A stretch of 64,000 nt of DNA from an uncultured Bacteroidota bacterium (GTDB lineage: Bacteria > Bacteroidota > Bacteroidia > Chitinophagales > Chitinophagaceae), in assembly GCA_903877645.1 (NCBI GenBank), contig CAIRES010000073.1:154351-218350 (forward strand), given 5' to 3'. The notes below the pieces were generated by a model, which worked only from the letters and a program-made list of their open reading frames with translations, was not told the DNA's origin and did no database searches. Every line of letters starts with the position of its first letter. The first letter of the stretch is position 1. Both the position numbers and the translations under genes were made by a program. Below are positions 45,087-53,905 of the stretch, piece by piece.

Positions 45087-46337
45087 GTGGGTAAAATAGA
45101 GACAATAGATAAGTACGTGGCGAGGTTGCTGATGATTTGCCTGTTGTTCCCGGGTAAGTGGCAGGGGGCTGCTCCTATGCTGGTCAGCTTGTACTTCGTG
45201 GTGCGTACTATTGTTGTTAAAGAGTCCTCGTTCTCACGCAATTATGCCAAGGCGCTACTTATATCTGTGGCGTTCATTATTTATTTGCTGGCCATACCCA
45301 TCATGCCGCACGAATACTTCCTTGCCGCAAGGCGGGTATGCGAGGGCAGGGCATCTATGCTATTATTACCATTGGTCTTTGCAGGCATCACCCCGGCATT
45401 CACTAAATTGATCTGGCGAGAGCGGTACTGGTTTGTGTATGCCTGCGTTGTGTCTTGCCTCATAGGCAATGCTGTTTTCGGGTATCATTATTTTACCAAT
45501 GATGGTACCGTCACGCTATCGCATGTAGCTTACAGAAGCCTGTTTGATGTGACTACTACTATTCATCCCACCTACATGAGTATGTACCTTAGTTTTGCTA
45601 TTTGCATGGTCCTGCTTTCGGGGAATGATGGTAATAGCCCGGTGAAATGGATGAGGTATCTGCTTGCCTACCTGATGTTGATATTCCTGCTTTGCCTGCT
45701 GGCTAAAACACCCATCATTGCGCTGGTGGTTATTTTTATACATTACGCATGGGGACATCGGAAGCAGTTGTATCGTTATAAAGCGATTTTCGCCGGTACG
45801 TTGATTGTTATTGCTGCCGTTTATTTATTCGTGCCATTTTTCAGGCAGCGGGTAGCGGAGTTGTCCGGTTTTTTCGGAAAAAGCAAAACTGAGAATGTGA
45901 TCGATAATTCTGTAGCTATGCGCAAGCTCATCTGGCATACGGATATGGATATGCTGCATCATTATTGGCTAACGGGCGCCGGCCCCGGCAGGCTTTTTCC
46001 TTTATTGAAGCAGCGTTATTTTTTTTATTCACTGGCCAATGGTGAAGTTATAGGGCCCTACGACCCGCACAATGAGTACCTGTACGACTGGTTGTCTTTA
46101 GGTATTGCCGGAATTTTGCTGATGGTATTGGTATTGGGCATTCATATCAGCAGGGCTATCCGCAGCAACAATACGCTATACTTGTACCTGCTCATTATTT
46201 TGAGTGTGTCTTTTTTTACAGAGTCTGTATTGTCATTGCAGCAGGGGGTGCTGTTCTATGCCATATTCACATCAATATTGTATTTCCTGCCACAAGAAAA
46301 ACCGGCAGGCCAGCCTGCTATCTTTTCTCCAGCATGA
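45087..46337 (+). CDS. O-antigen ligase/polymerase-like membrane protein
   Basis: 416 residues, GTG start immediately after the GT4 stop (TAA GTG). About ten membrane helices with a large periplasmic loop containing HTDMDMLHHYWLTGAGPGRLFPLL and DPHNEYLYDWLSLGI. The PHNxYL motif is the WaaL/Wzy-type signature. It probably ligates or polymerises a polyprenyl-linked glycan made with the GT4 upstream. Its end overlaps the convergent protease gene by 20 bp. Confidence 0.85.
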   Translation: MGKIETIDKYVARLLMICLLFPGKWQGAAPMLVSLYFVVRTIVVKESSFSRNYAKALLISVAFIIYLLAIPIMPHEYFLAARRVCEGRASMLLLPLVFAGITPAFTKLIWRERYWFVYACVVSCLIGNAVFGYHYFTNDGTVTLSHVAYRSLFDVTTTIHPTYMSMYLSFAICMVLLSGNDGNSPVKWMRYLLAYLMLIFLLCLLAKTPIIALVVIFIHYAWGHRKQLYRYKAIFAGTLIVIAAVYLFVPFFRQRVAELSGFFGKSKTENVIDNSVAMRKLIWHTDMDMLHHYWLTGAGPGRLFPLLKQRYFFYSLANGEVIGPYDPHNEYLYDWLSLGIAGILLMVLVLGIHISRAIRSNNTLYLYLLIILSVSFFTESVLSLQQGVLFYAIFTSILYFLPQEKPAGQPAIFSPA

Positions 46338-48006
46338 TCACCTTTTGCTGTGTAGGGGACACTGCTTTCAGGATATAAATACCCGCCGGTAAATATTCGG
46401 TCGGGAAAACAACCGGTGCGTTGTATCCTATGTATAAATACTGGGCAGTAGAGGTCACTTGCTTACCTGCAATATCATAGAGTGTAAAGGTCACGTATTC
46501 ATCTGCATCAGGGGAGGCAGCCAGGCTTAGTTCTGAATTGAATGGATTGGGCAATGCGATCAGCCAATTGCCGGGGGTAAATGGTGGTGGGGTATCATTT
46601 ACATTAAGCGCCTGCTCAGTGCATTCAAAGTCAGGAATCCCATAACCAAGATGCGTGTCGGGGCTACTGTACGAACTGGCGCATTGTATAATGGTTTGCC
46701 GGAGGATGTAAGGCGTTACTGTAGGTTTAGATTGCCACAGGCAGGCTGCCCAGCCTGCTATTTGTGGCGTAGAGAACGACGTGCCGCCACCCTCTTCGTA
46801 ACCGCCACCCGGAGTAAATACTGTGGCGTATTGTCCCAAAGTGCACACATCAGGTTTTACCCTTCCGGCAGCATTAGGGCCATATCCGCTGGTAGATGCG
46901 GGTATTCCTGTGCCGGTAACAGAGCCTATGGTCAGTGCGCTATCGGCATCGCCGGGGTCTGATATATGGTTGCCCCATCCGGGATAGCCATCGCCATCAT
47001 TGCCTGCGGTAGCTACAAACAGCATGCCTTTTTTTGTGGCCATGTTAGCGGCTTTTGCAGCTACTGTTGTTTTGCCATCTGCGTCAGTTGCAAAGTTCAT
47101 CCCGGCTCCCGGCGGATAATCGAAAACATCATATCCCAGGGATTCTGTGATCACATCCGCACCCAGGCTATCAGCTCTTTCTGCCGCGCTGATCATATTG
47201 TCCATTTCTATGGGTTGGTCATTGCCGTTTTTTTCTGTTACATACAATGCATAAGCAGCCAGTGGCGCAGACCCTACAAATACATTTGGAATATACCCTG
47301 CCATCGTAGAAAGCACCTGTGTGCCATGTCCATCCTGGGTAAATACATTGCCGGTATGAAAAGTGAAATTAAAAGTATCTACCACCCTGCCTGATGCCCA
47401 CATGCTATCGAATCCCGGGTGGGTATCTGTGGAAATAAACCCGGCGTCCAGCACGGCTATGATCTTGCCCTGCCCTTTGTAGCCTTTGTCATGCAGGTAA
47501 TTGCCGTTTACCATCATCGTCTGTACCCAGGTGTTGTTATAGTAGTCTGATTCTACACTACCGGTTCGCCGGGCAGGCAGCGGCATGGCGGTGGTGCCTG
47601 TAGCTGCAGCCTCCCTATGGTGCAGATCCGGGTTATAGAAGCCTGTTAACTGCACATTGCTGATGAAAGATCTGCCGGCGAGATGGATAGCCTGTGAAGA
47701 GTCTGCTACCAATATGGTACAGGTATTGAGCCAGCGCGAAGTGCAATGTAAAATGGCACCTGTGAGCGATAATACGCTATCTATATACCGTGTATTTACC
47801 GGAATATCTGTGCTGTCTACGGATATGCCTTGTGTAGTACGGCGCACTAATGCGCGCGCAGATAAGTAAGCAAGCGGACTGCTTAAGCTGTAAGGGGTGT
47901 TATTCTTATCAGTGAAGGTGACCCGGAAGGCATATTGTTGTGCGTTTGCCGTATCACAAAGCAAAAAGGCAATGAGCATCCAAGCACAAAAAACTTTCCG
48001 GCACAT
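46318..48006 (-). CDS. Subtilisin-like (S8) protease with T9SS type A signal
   Basis: 562 residues from the ATG at 48006; the frame also extends to a TTG at 48015. Signal peptide ends ANAQ. A propeptide-like region (to about 150) is followed by the catalytic domain with Asp in IAVLDAGF, His in DGHGTQV, oxyanion Asn in ATAGNDG and Ser in GGTSFSTPQIAG. The last 75 residues (ALPNPFNSELSL ... LPAGIYILKAVS) form the T9SS C-terminal signal. Five bases upstream lies the stop of a lipoprotein gene on the same strand. Confidence 0.93.
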   Translation of the reverse strand: MCRKVFCAWMLIAFLLCDTANAQQYAFRVTFTDKNNTPYSLSSPLAYLSARALVRRTTQGISVDSTDIPVNTRYIDSVLSLTGAILHCTSRWLNTCTILVADSSQAIHLAGRSFISNVQLTGFYNPDLHHREAAATGTTAMPLPARRTGSVESDYYNNTWVQTMMVNGNYLHDKGYKGQGKIIAVLDAGFISTDTHPGFDSMWASGRVVDTFNFTFHTGNVFTQDGHGTQVLSTMAGYIPNVFVGSAPLAAYALYVTEKNGNDQPIEMDNMISAAERADSLGADVITESLGYDVFDYPPGAGMNFATDADGKTTVAAKAANMATKKGMLFVATAGNDGDGYPGWGNHISDPGDADSALTIGSVTGTGIPASTSGYGPNAAGRVKPDVCTLGQYATVFTPGGGYEEGGGTSFSTPQIAGWAACLWQSKPTVTPYILRQTIIQCASSYSSPDTHLGYGIPDFECTEQALNVNDTPPPFTPGNWLIALPNPFNSELSLAASPDADEYVTFTLYDIAGKQVTSTAQYLYIGYNAPVVFPTEYLPAGIYILKAVSPTQQKVIMLEKR

Positions 48007-48011
48007 AAGGA

Positions 48012-48746
48012 TCAATGGTTCGCAACGGCGCTCATGATAACACGGTAGCCGTTTTTATCGTTGGCCGTGTCTGGTGAGCCCCAGGTATAGTGTGTCCACT
48101 CTTTGTACACCATACCCACATTGTAGGCATACACCTCTTTTGCATAAGTACGGTATCCTGATACGAGTGAATCTACATTCTGGTAATTGACATTCTCATC
48201 ATCTTCAAGCACGGTTACGGTATTGTCGTAGTTTACGTTGCCGTTGAAATAACTGTGGTGCATGTCCTGGCATTGATAATTCCATCCTTTAAGGAACGCA
48301 AAGGAAGCGTCGTTCACTTCGGCATACTGGTTGCCTGCCCAGCTGGTGCTGTCGTTTACCGGGAAAATCATTTTGAGGTATTGTGTGCCATCCTGGCTGT
48401 ATAACAAGCCTGTAGCGGTAGGTGTGATCAGTATCACACTGCTGGCCTGCCATACTGCACCGTCGTAAGGGCGCACATATACATTCATTATATAAGATGG
48501 CCTCTTTTTACTATCTGTAAATGTATCAGAAACAGAATACATGATCTGGGACGCTACATGCGCCTGTGTACCTGCTATGCCGTGATAATAAGTGGAGTCC
48601 ACATTGTAAACGACATAATTATGCAGCGTCAACGGGAAGTAGTTGCGGGTAGCATCTACCTTGGCGTTGTTATACTTTTTACAAGAAAAAAGCATCGAAA
48701 AGCAAATGGCCACTAACAGAAAAACAGGTACGATCTTTTTGGTCAT
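48012..48746 (-). CDS. Lipoprotein of unknown function
   Basis: 244 residues with an SPII signal ending LFSC (Cys about 22, SCKKYNN). Beta-rich, with many Tyr and Asp, and segments YFPLTLHNYVVYNVDSTYYHG and VSGYRTYAKEVYAYNVGMVYKEW reminiscent of small Bacteroidota lipoproteins of unknown function. Directly upstream of the S8 protease on the same strand, so likely co-transcribed. Confidence 0.75.
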   Translation of the reverse strand: MTKKIVPVFLLVAICFSMLFSCKKYNNAKVDATRNYFPLTLHNYVVYNVDSTYYHGIAGTQAHVASQIMYSVSDTFTDSKKRPSYIMNVYVRPYDGAVWQASSVILITPTATGLLYSQDGTQYLKMIFPVNDSTSWAGNQYAEVNDASFAFLKGWNYQCQDMHHSYFNGNVNYDNTVTVLEDDENVNYQNVDSLVSGYRTYAKEVYAYNVGMVYKEWTHYTWGSPDTANDKNGYRVIMSAVANH

Positions 48747-48828
48747 GATATTCAGACTGCTATTATTTCACGTAAATATAAATAAAGAAACCGAAATAGC
48801 TAAAAATACGCACAAAGATAGAATAATT

Positions 48829-49968
48829 CTATGTCAATGACGTGGCTGCGGTCATTTTGGTCAATGGGGCATACATGAGGTCTTTATGAATAATTCCACC
48901 GGCAACTATATCATCGCCTTCATAGATAACTGCCGACTGCCCCGGCGCAATACTGCTCACCGCATGTTGAAAATGCACATGCAAGCCATCATTCATGGGG
49001 GTGAGTATGCTCTGCATACCGGGGTCACGGTACCGTATCTTGGTTACTGCTTCCATCCCGGCAGGTATTTCGGCATACTTGCCCATATTCAGGCCGCGGA
49101 CTATCATTTCGCTCTGCTCCAGTTCATGGGCCTCGCCCAGTACCACGGTATTGGTTTCCGGCAGTATATTGGTTACGAACATAGGCTTGCCAAAAGCAAT
49201 ATCCAGCCCCTTGCGCTGCCCTATGGTATAGAAGGGGTAGCCATTGTGCTTGCCCACTACAGTGCCGTTGGCCAGTACAAAGTTGCCACCCTTTACACGG
49301 TCTTCCAGTCCGTCCACATTCCTTTTCAGGAAACCACGGTAGTCATTATCAGGCACAAAGCAGATCTCCTAGCTCTCCGCCTTGGCCGCAAGCTCTTTAT
49401 AGCCCATATCGGCCGCCAGTTGCCTTACTTCGGTTTTTAGCATATCACCCAGCGGGTATATGCTGCGGGAGAGGCATTCCTGCTCCAGCCCCCAAAGCAC
49501 ATAGCTCTGGTCTTTGGTCAGGTCCCTGGCTTTAGAAAGCACGAAACGGTTATTCTCTTCGCGCACCTTTACATAATGCCCTGTGGCTATAAAGTCGCAA
49601 TTGAGTGCATTGGCGCGCTTCAGCAGCGCAGCCCATTTAATGTGTGTATTGCACAGTACGCAGGGGTTTGGGGTGCGGCCTGCTATATATTCTTCTACAA
49701 AATTATTGATCACATGGTCGCCAAACTCTTCGCGGATGTCCAGTACATAATGCGGAAAGCCATGCTCCACTGCCGCCATGCGGGCATCATTAAAAGAATC
49801 GAGGTTGCAGCAGCCTGTTTCCTTTTTGCCACCGCCTGCACTGGCATAATCCCATGTTTTCATGGTGATGCCCACCACATCATACCCCTGCTCATGGAGC
49901 ATAAGGGCGCTCACGGTACTGTCTATACCGCCACTCATTGCCACTAATACCTTGCCTTTCTTACTCAT
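48829..49968 (-). pseudogene. mnmA: tRNA-specific 2-thiouridylase MnmA interrupted by an in-frame TAG
   Basis: 380 codons including the stop. The N-terminal PP-loop ATPase motif AMSGGIDST (10-17) and Cys106 in NPCVLCN are followed by KAES, then TAG at codon 200 (49369-49371), then EICFVPDNDYRGF in the same frame. Homologues have Gln at that position, so one C-to-T change on the coding strand explains it. The second catalytic Cys (codon 203) lies after the stop. MnmA thiolates U34 of tRNA-Lys, -Glu and -Gln. A termination product of 199 residues could not complete the reaction. TAG is an ordinary stop elsewhere here, so recoding is unlikely. Confidence 0.9.
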
Positions 49969-49979
49969 AATTATTGCCG

Positions 49980-49987
49980 CAAAGGTA
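49980..49987 (-). promoter_or_regulatory. -7 promoter element for mnmA
   Basis: TACCTTTG on the minus strand, 11 nt before the mnmA start codon, matching TAnnTTTG. The promoter being intact suggests recent rather than old inactivation of the gene. Confidence 0.5.
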
Positions 49988-50105
49988 CGGATATCTAAAT
50001 AAATGCGGATTACTGTTATCTATGGGGTTATAGAGGGGGCAATAAAACGACAATTCCCTTATAATTGAACACAAGTGAGTATATTTAATAACTCAATCAC
50101 TGCCC

Positions 50106-50747
50106 ATGAGATACCTGCTGCTTTTTGCTATTGCACTGTTTACATGCAGTTTTATGGTAAGGGATAAGGTGATAAGAGAAGGGGGTAGGTATAGACTTTA
50201 TATTTACCCCAATGAAACAGACACCAATTCTTATTTAGAACAAATTCTTTACGATGCTGCTAGTAGTCGTGAAATATTTTATTTGCATGGCATAAATTGC
50301 AGACAGATAGATGTCTCTAAAATAAATGGGCAATATTCTGTAGATGAAAACATTCGCAATGAGGAAAAACATACTCTATTTTTTTCTGGCTCGTATCACA
50401 CACAGTATTTTGAATCGCGGGTTCGGAAATTTATTATTAGCAATACAATGCATCTAGATGTTAGTTATGATGTTAATGCGAAAATAACTTCATATACTGT
50501 GACCACAGTAGATCGCTCGTTTGGAAATTTTACTGCGGTTCATGTTGATTGGGACAGTGCTTATGAATTCAAATGGGAGGGTGCGTTTATTTTTCCTCAG
50601 GATACGATAGTGTTCAAAGATTCAACAACAGGGCAAGAAACTACAATGATCTCTACCCACGAAAATGTAAAATCCGGCTGGTGGAAAAAATACAACGACA
50701 AGAACGAAGTGATAGACAGCATTTATTATCCCGATCCGAAGCATTAA
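50106..50747 (+). CDS. Secreted protein of unknown function
   Basis: 213 residues with a short hydrophobic signal-like N terminus (residues 1-17). The rest is beta-rich with repeated aromatic strands (GGRYRLYIYPNET, IFYLHGINCRQID, HLDVSYDVNAKITSYTV) and a C-terminal GWWKKYNDKNEVIDSIYYPD. I recognise no family. It precedes aroB by 20 bp but its AT-rich composition differs from the aro genes. Confidence 0.6.
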   Translation: MRYLLLFAIALFTCSFMVRDKVIREGGRYRLYIYPNETDTNSYLEQILYDAASSREIFYLHGINCRQIDVSKINGQYSVDENIRNEEKHTLFFSGSYHTQYFESRVRKFIISNTMHLDVSYDVNAKITSYTVTTVDRSFGNFTAVHVDWDSAYEFKWEGAFIFPQDTIVFKDSTTGQETTMISTHENVKSGWWKKYNDKNEVIDSIYYPDPKH

Positions 50748-50752
50748 ACAAC

Positions 50753-50760
50753 TAATTTTG
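50753..50760 (+). promoter_or_regulatory. -7 promoter element for aroB
   Basis: TAATTTTG (TAnnTTTG) ends 7 nt before the aroB ATG; no clear -33 TTTG. Confidence 0.45.
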
Positions 50761-50767
50761 CCCTTCC

Positions 50768-51802
50768 ATGCAGCAAACAATAACATTTCCCTCAGGTACG
50801 GTAGATCACTTTTTCCAGGCTTCTTTTGCCGAGCAGGCGAAGACTTATGATAAGCAGCACACCATAATCGTTACCAATGAGCATATCTCCAAGCTCTATG
50901 GTCAATTGTTCAAAGGGTTTACCACCCTGGTGATCCCTCCCGGCGAAAGCAGCAAGGATATGAACACCATAAAGTCGCTGGCCAATGACCTGCTGCATGC
51001 CGAGGCTACCCGCAAGACAACAATAATGGGTGTGGGTGGTGGTGTGGTTACTGATATTACTGGTTTTCTTTCATCCGTATATATGAGGGGTGTGCGTTTT
51101 GGTTTTGCACCCACCACTTTGCTGGGAATGGTAGACGCTGCCATAGGCGGCAAGAACGGTGTGAACCTCGGCTTTAATAAAAATGTACTCGGCACGTTCA
51201 CTCAACCCCAATTCATCGTCTTCGACAGCAAATTCCTGGATACACTGCCCAATGCCGAATGGAGCAATGGTTTTGCGGAGATCATCAAGTATGCCTGCAT
51301 ATTTGATGCCGGTCTTTTTGAGGAATTGAGCAAAAATGACATTGATTATTACAAACAGGACCATACAGCATTGAACTCACTGATAGAGCGGTGCGTGGCG
51401 CTGAAAAATAATACAGTTACCAACGACGAAAAAGAAACAGGGCTGCGCAAGCTGCTCAACTTCGGGCACACCGCAGCCCACGCAATTGAGAACCTCTACG
51501 AGCTGCCGCACGGCAAGGCAGTTGCCATAGGCATGGTGATCGCCTGCATGGTATCCGAACGTGTAACCGGGCTGGATCCCGAAGTGCGTGTAAAACTGAT
51601 GGCCCTGCTGGAGCGCTACAACCTGCCCGTGAAGATGAACATAGACCACAAGAAGGCAATGGAAATACTGCGCATGGACAAGAAGCGCCATGACGATATG
51701 ATAGACTACATAGTGCTGAACAAAATAGGCGAGGCTGTGATACATGCCTTGCCATTAGGAGAAATAGAAACCGCCCTGATAGACTATGAAGGTAAGAATT
51801 GA
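50768..51802 (+). CDS. aroB: 3-dehydroquinate synthase
   Basis: 344 residues. Second step of the shikimate pathway (DAHP to 3-dehydroquinate), NAD- and metal-dependent. Motifs: PPGESSKDM, NAD-binding GGGVVTDITGFLSS, PTTLLGMVDAAIGGKNGVN, and metal ligands in the NFGHTAAHAIE His motif and a Glu in FAEIIKYACI. It overlaps aroA by 17 bp, marking a shared transcript. Confidence 0.97.
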   Translation: MQQTITFPSGTVDHFFQASFAEQAKTYDKQHTIIVTNEHISKLYGQLFKGFTTLVIPPGESSKDMNTIKSLANDLLHAEATRKTTIMGVGGGVVTDITGFLSSVYMRGVRFGFAPTTLLGMVDAAIGGKNGVNLGFNKNVLGTFTQPQFIVFDSKFLDTLPNAEWSNGFAEIIKYACIFDAGLFEELSKNDIDYYKQDHTALNSLIERCVALKNNTVTNDEKETGLRKLLNFGHTAAHAIENLYELPHGKAVAIGMVIACMVSERVTGLDPEVRVKLMALLERYNLPVKMNIDHKKAMEILRMDKKRHDDMIDYIVLNKIGEAVIHALPLGEIETALIDYEGKN

Positions 51803-53054
51803 GCCGGGCAAAATAAACGGAACAATACAAGCGCCGCCATCTAAGAGCATGACACAGCGGGTATTTGCAGGCGCACTGCTCCACAAAGGCAAGACCATAA
51901 TTAAAAATGCAGGTACATCCAATGATGAAACCGCAGCATTGAATATTATACTGGCACTCGGCGCAAAGGTGCAGCATCATAATGATCTCATTGAGGTAAC
52001 GGGAGGGGGTGTACATGCTGGCAGTGGCTCCATTCATTGTGGCGAAAGCGGCCTGTCTGCCAGGCTCTTCACGCCGATCGCAGCTCTTGGTAACCTGCCT
52101 GTTACCATCACAGGGGAGGGTAGCCTGCTGCATCGGCCAATGAAGGTATTTGAAGAAGTGCTGCCGCAACTTGGCATCACTGTAACTGCCACAAAGGGTT
52201 GCCTGCCCATAACACTCAGCGGTAAATTTACCCCCACTGATATTACTATTGATGGCTCTGAAAGCTCACAGTTTCTAAGTGGACTTTTATTTACTTGTTG
52301 CTACTCAAATGATGGACAGGCAAATACCATAGCAGTAAAAGAACTGAAGAGTAAGCCCTACATAGACATGACCCTTCATGTGCTGCGGCAATTTGGCTGC
52401 GAGGTGAAGCATGATGGGTATAAGAATTTTCATCCTGTACATACACAAACAGCAGGCAAGGATATAACGATAACCGTAGATGGCGATTGGAGCAGCGCTG
52501 CCTTTTTTCTGGTAGCGGGCGGCATTGCCGGCAGTATTACGATATCAGGGCTAAGTAATAACCACATACAGGCAGATAACGCCATACTGCCCTTACTGAA
52601 AAACATCGGTGCGGTTGTAGAGGTGGGAGAACATTCAATAACAATAAAAAAAGCACGACTACAAGCATTTGAATTTGATGCCACTCACTGCCCGGATCTG
52701 TTCCCCATACTGGCAATACTTGCCGCCTGCTGCGAAGGAGAGAGTTATATAGCAGGCATACACAGGTTGTTTCATAAAGAAAGCAACCGGGCACAAAGCA
52801 TCAGCGAAATGTTGATCGACTTTGATGTGCCGTTCTCTATTGAGGATGATGTCCTTTGTGTTACAGGTGTAGGCAGGCTGCAAGGCACAGTGATAGACGC
52901 GCACAACGACCACCGGATAGTGATGGCAGCGGCAATAGGGGCCCTGAGGGCAAATGGCCCGGTGGACATCCAAGGCGCTGAAGCTGTGAATAAATCATAT
53001 CCCGATTTCTTTAAGCACTTATCTTTGTGCGGAGGGAGATGTTCTTTAACGTAA
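51786..53054 (+). CDS. aroA: 5-enolpyruvylshikimate-3-phosphate synthase
   Basis: 422 residues. Transfers enolpyruvyl from PEP to shikimate-3-phosphate. Motifs: PPSKSMTQR at the N terminus, CGESGLSARLF, ESSQFLSGLL, GDWSSAAFFL, catalytic Asp in CPDLFPILAILAA, the KESNRAQSISEML variant of the KESDR motif (Asn in place of Asp), and HNDHRIVMA. This is intact and in frame with its overlap on aroB; a RAYT gene follows 13 bp later. Confidence 0.96.
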   Translation: MKVRIEPGKINGTIQAPPSKSMTQRVFAGALLHKGKTIIKNAGTSNDETAALNIILALGAKVQHHNDLIEVTGGGVHAGSGSIHCGESGLSARLFTPIAALGNLPVTITGEGSLLHRPMKVFEEVLPQLGITVTATKGCLPITLSGKFTPTDITIDGSESSQFLSGLLFTCCYSNDGQANTIAVKELKSKPYIDMTLHVLRQFGCEVKHDGYKNFHPVHTQTAGKDITITVDGDWSSAAFFLVAGGIAGSITISGLSNNHIQADNAILPLLKNIGAVVEVGEHSITIKKARLQAFEFDATHCPDLFPILAILAACCEGESYIAGIHRLFHKESNRAQSISEMLIDFDVPFSIEDDVLCVTGVGRLQGTVIDAHNDHRIVMAAAIGALRANGPVDIQGAEAVNKSYPDFFKHLSLCGGRCSLT

Positions 53055-53067
53055 AAACATAATTCAA

Positions 53068-53502
53068 ATGCCGGCATCTTATAATAAAATATGGATACAC
53101 GCCATTTATGCAACGAAAGATAGACAGCCATTAATATGGGAAAATGTGGAGCAAGTTATCTACGATCATATGAAGGGGCAATTGCTCGAAATGAATTGCC
53201 CGGTTAGGATAATTAACGGGATGCGGGAACATGTACATTTACTATTTTTGTTGAATCCACAGGTTGCGCTGACAGATGTTCTGAAACAGGTAAAGGGCAA
53301 CACCTCTCATTGGATAAATGAGAAGGATATAACTAAGGAAAAATTTGCCTGGCAAGGAGGCTATGCAGCCTATTCAGTAAGCGAATCCCAACTGGAAAAA
53401 GTTTATCAATATATTTTGAATCAGAAGCAACATCACGGTAAGAAGAGTTTTGCAGAGGAATACGAAGAGTTTATCAAGGTACATGGGTTTAATCCGGAAT
53501 AG
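53068..53502 (+). CDS. REP-associated tyrosine transposase (RAYT, Y1/IS200-like)
   Basis: 144 residues, normal length for the Bacteroidota TnpA_REP group. HUH metal motif EHVHLLF (His-Val-His) near residue 49-55, WINEKDITKEKFAWQGGYAAYSVS as in the family, and the catalytic Tyr region VYQYILNQKQHHGKKSF near 113-130. These single-strand endonucleases are single-copy, domesticated relatives of IS200 that act on REP palindromes. The gene starts 13 bp after aroA and is followed by a palindrome array, so it lies within the aro gene string. No IS ends are visible and its frame is intact. Confidence 0.92.
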   Translation: MPASYNKIWIHAIYATKDRQPLIWENVEQVIYDHMKGQLLEMNCPVRIINGMREHVHLLFLLNPQVALTDVLKQVKGNTSHWINEKDITKEKFAWQGGYAAYSVSESQLEKVYQYILNQKQHHGKKSFAEEYEEFIKVHGFNPE

Positions 53503-53608
53503 CGTGGGATAACGGTTAAAACCGTGGGCTATGTTCTGGGAGTGAAATAATAATTGTGAGCATAAGGTTTTGTTTCATTTTAAAGGTTGAAAATTTGGAT
53601 TAATATAG

Positions 53609-53668
53609 CCCACGGTTTTAACCGTGGGTAGACAAAAAGAAATACGATATGCAACCGTTTTAACGGTT
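53609..53668 (+). repeat. REP-like unit 1
   Basis: Large palindrome 53609-53628 (loop TT), small palindrome 53653-53668. Preceded by TATAG and followed by TAG. Confidence 0.9.
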
Positions 53669-53720
53669 TAGATTATAGAATGAGTAGACAACGTGGGTAT
53701 GTAGTATGATCAAAACATAG

Positions 53721-53779
53721 CCCACGGTTTCAACCGTGGGTAAGAAGTGTGACTAAGGTATATAACCGTTTTAACGGTT
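53721..53779 (+). repeat. REP-like unit 2
   Basis: Large palindrome 53721-53740 (loop TC), small palindrome 53764-53779. Preceded by ATGATCAAAACATAG, shared exactly with unit 3. Confidence 0.92.
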
Positions 53780-53819
53780 TAAATCAGGGAGTGAGAGGGA
53801 AGACATGATCAAAACATAG

Positions 53820-53878
53820 CCCACGGTTTCAACCGTGGGTAAATTGAAAGAATAGGGTACACAACCGTTTTAACGGTT
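53820..53878 (+). repeat. REP-like unit 3
   Basis: Large palindrome 53820-53839 (loop TC), small palindrome 53863-53878, ending 27 bp before the aroC start. Confidence 0.92.
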
Positions 53879-53905
53879 TAAATTAGATACCACAAAAGCA
53901 CAGCA

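Larger units (their letters stand above)
53505..53880 (+). repeat. Array of composite REP-like palindromes
   Basis: Three tandem units, each a 9-bp palindrome CCCACGGTT/AACCGTGGG (2-nt loop) followed after 23-24 nt by a 7-bp palindrome AACCGTT/AACGGTT (loop TT). Unit spacing is 112 then 99 bp. A degenerate copy in the opposite orientation (palindrome at 53512-53525, followed by GGGCTATG) sits right after the RAYT stop. A stray CGTGGGTA remnant lies at 53692. All bases between RAYT and aroC are taken up by this array. Confidence 0.93.

Noticed and set aside
49369..49371. Genome-wide recoding of TAG as an amino acid to explain mnmA.
   Set aside because: Several intact genes here end with TAG (for example those ending at 9763, 11840 and 56051) without obvious C-terminal extensions, so TAG works as a stop.
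51456..52169. 237-codon minus-strand frame over the aroB-aroA junction.
   Set aside because: Cys/Arg/Ser-rich antisense frame over two conserved enzymes.
53505..53880. CRISPR array between RAYT and aroC.
   Set aside because: Repeats are short palindromes in two alternating types with variable 99-112 bp spacing, intervening sequence is partly shared, and no cas gene is near.
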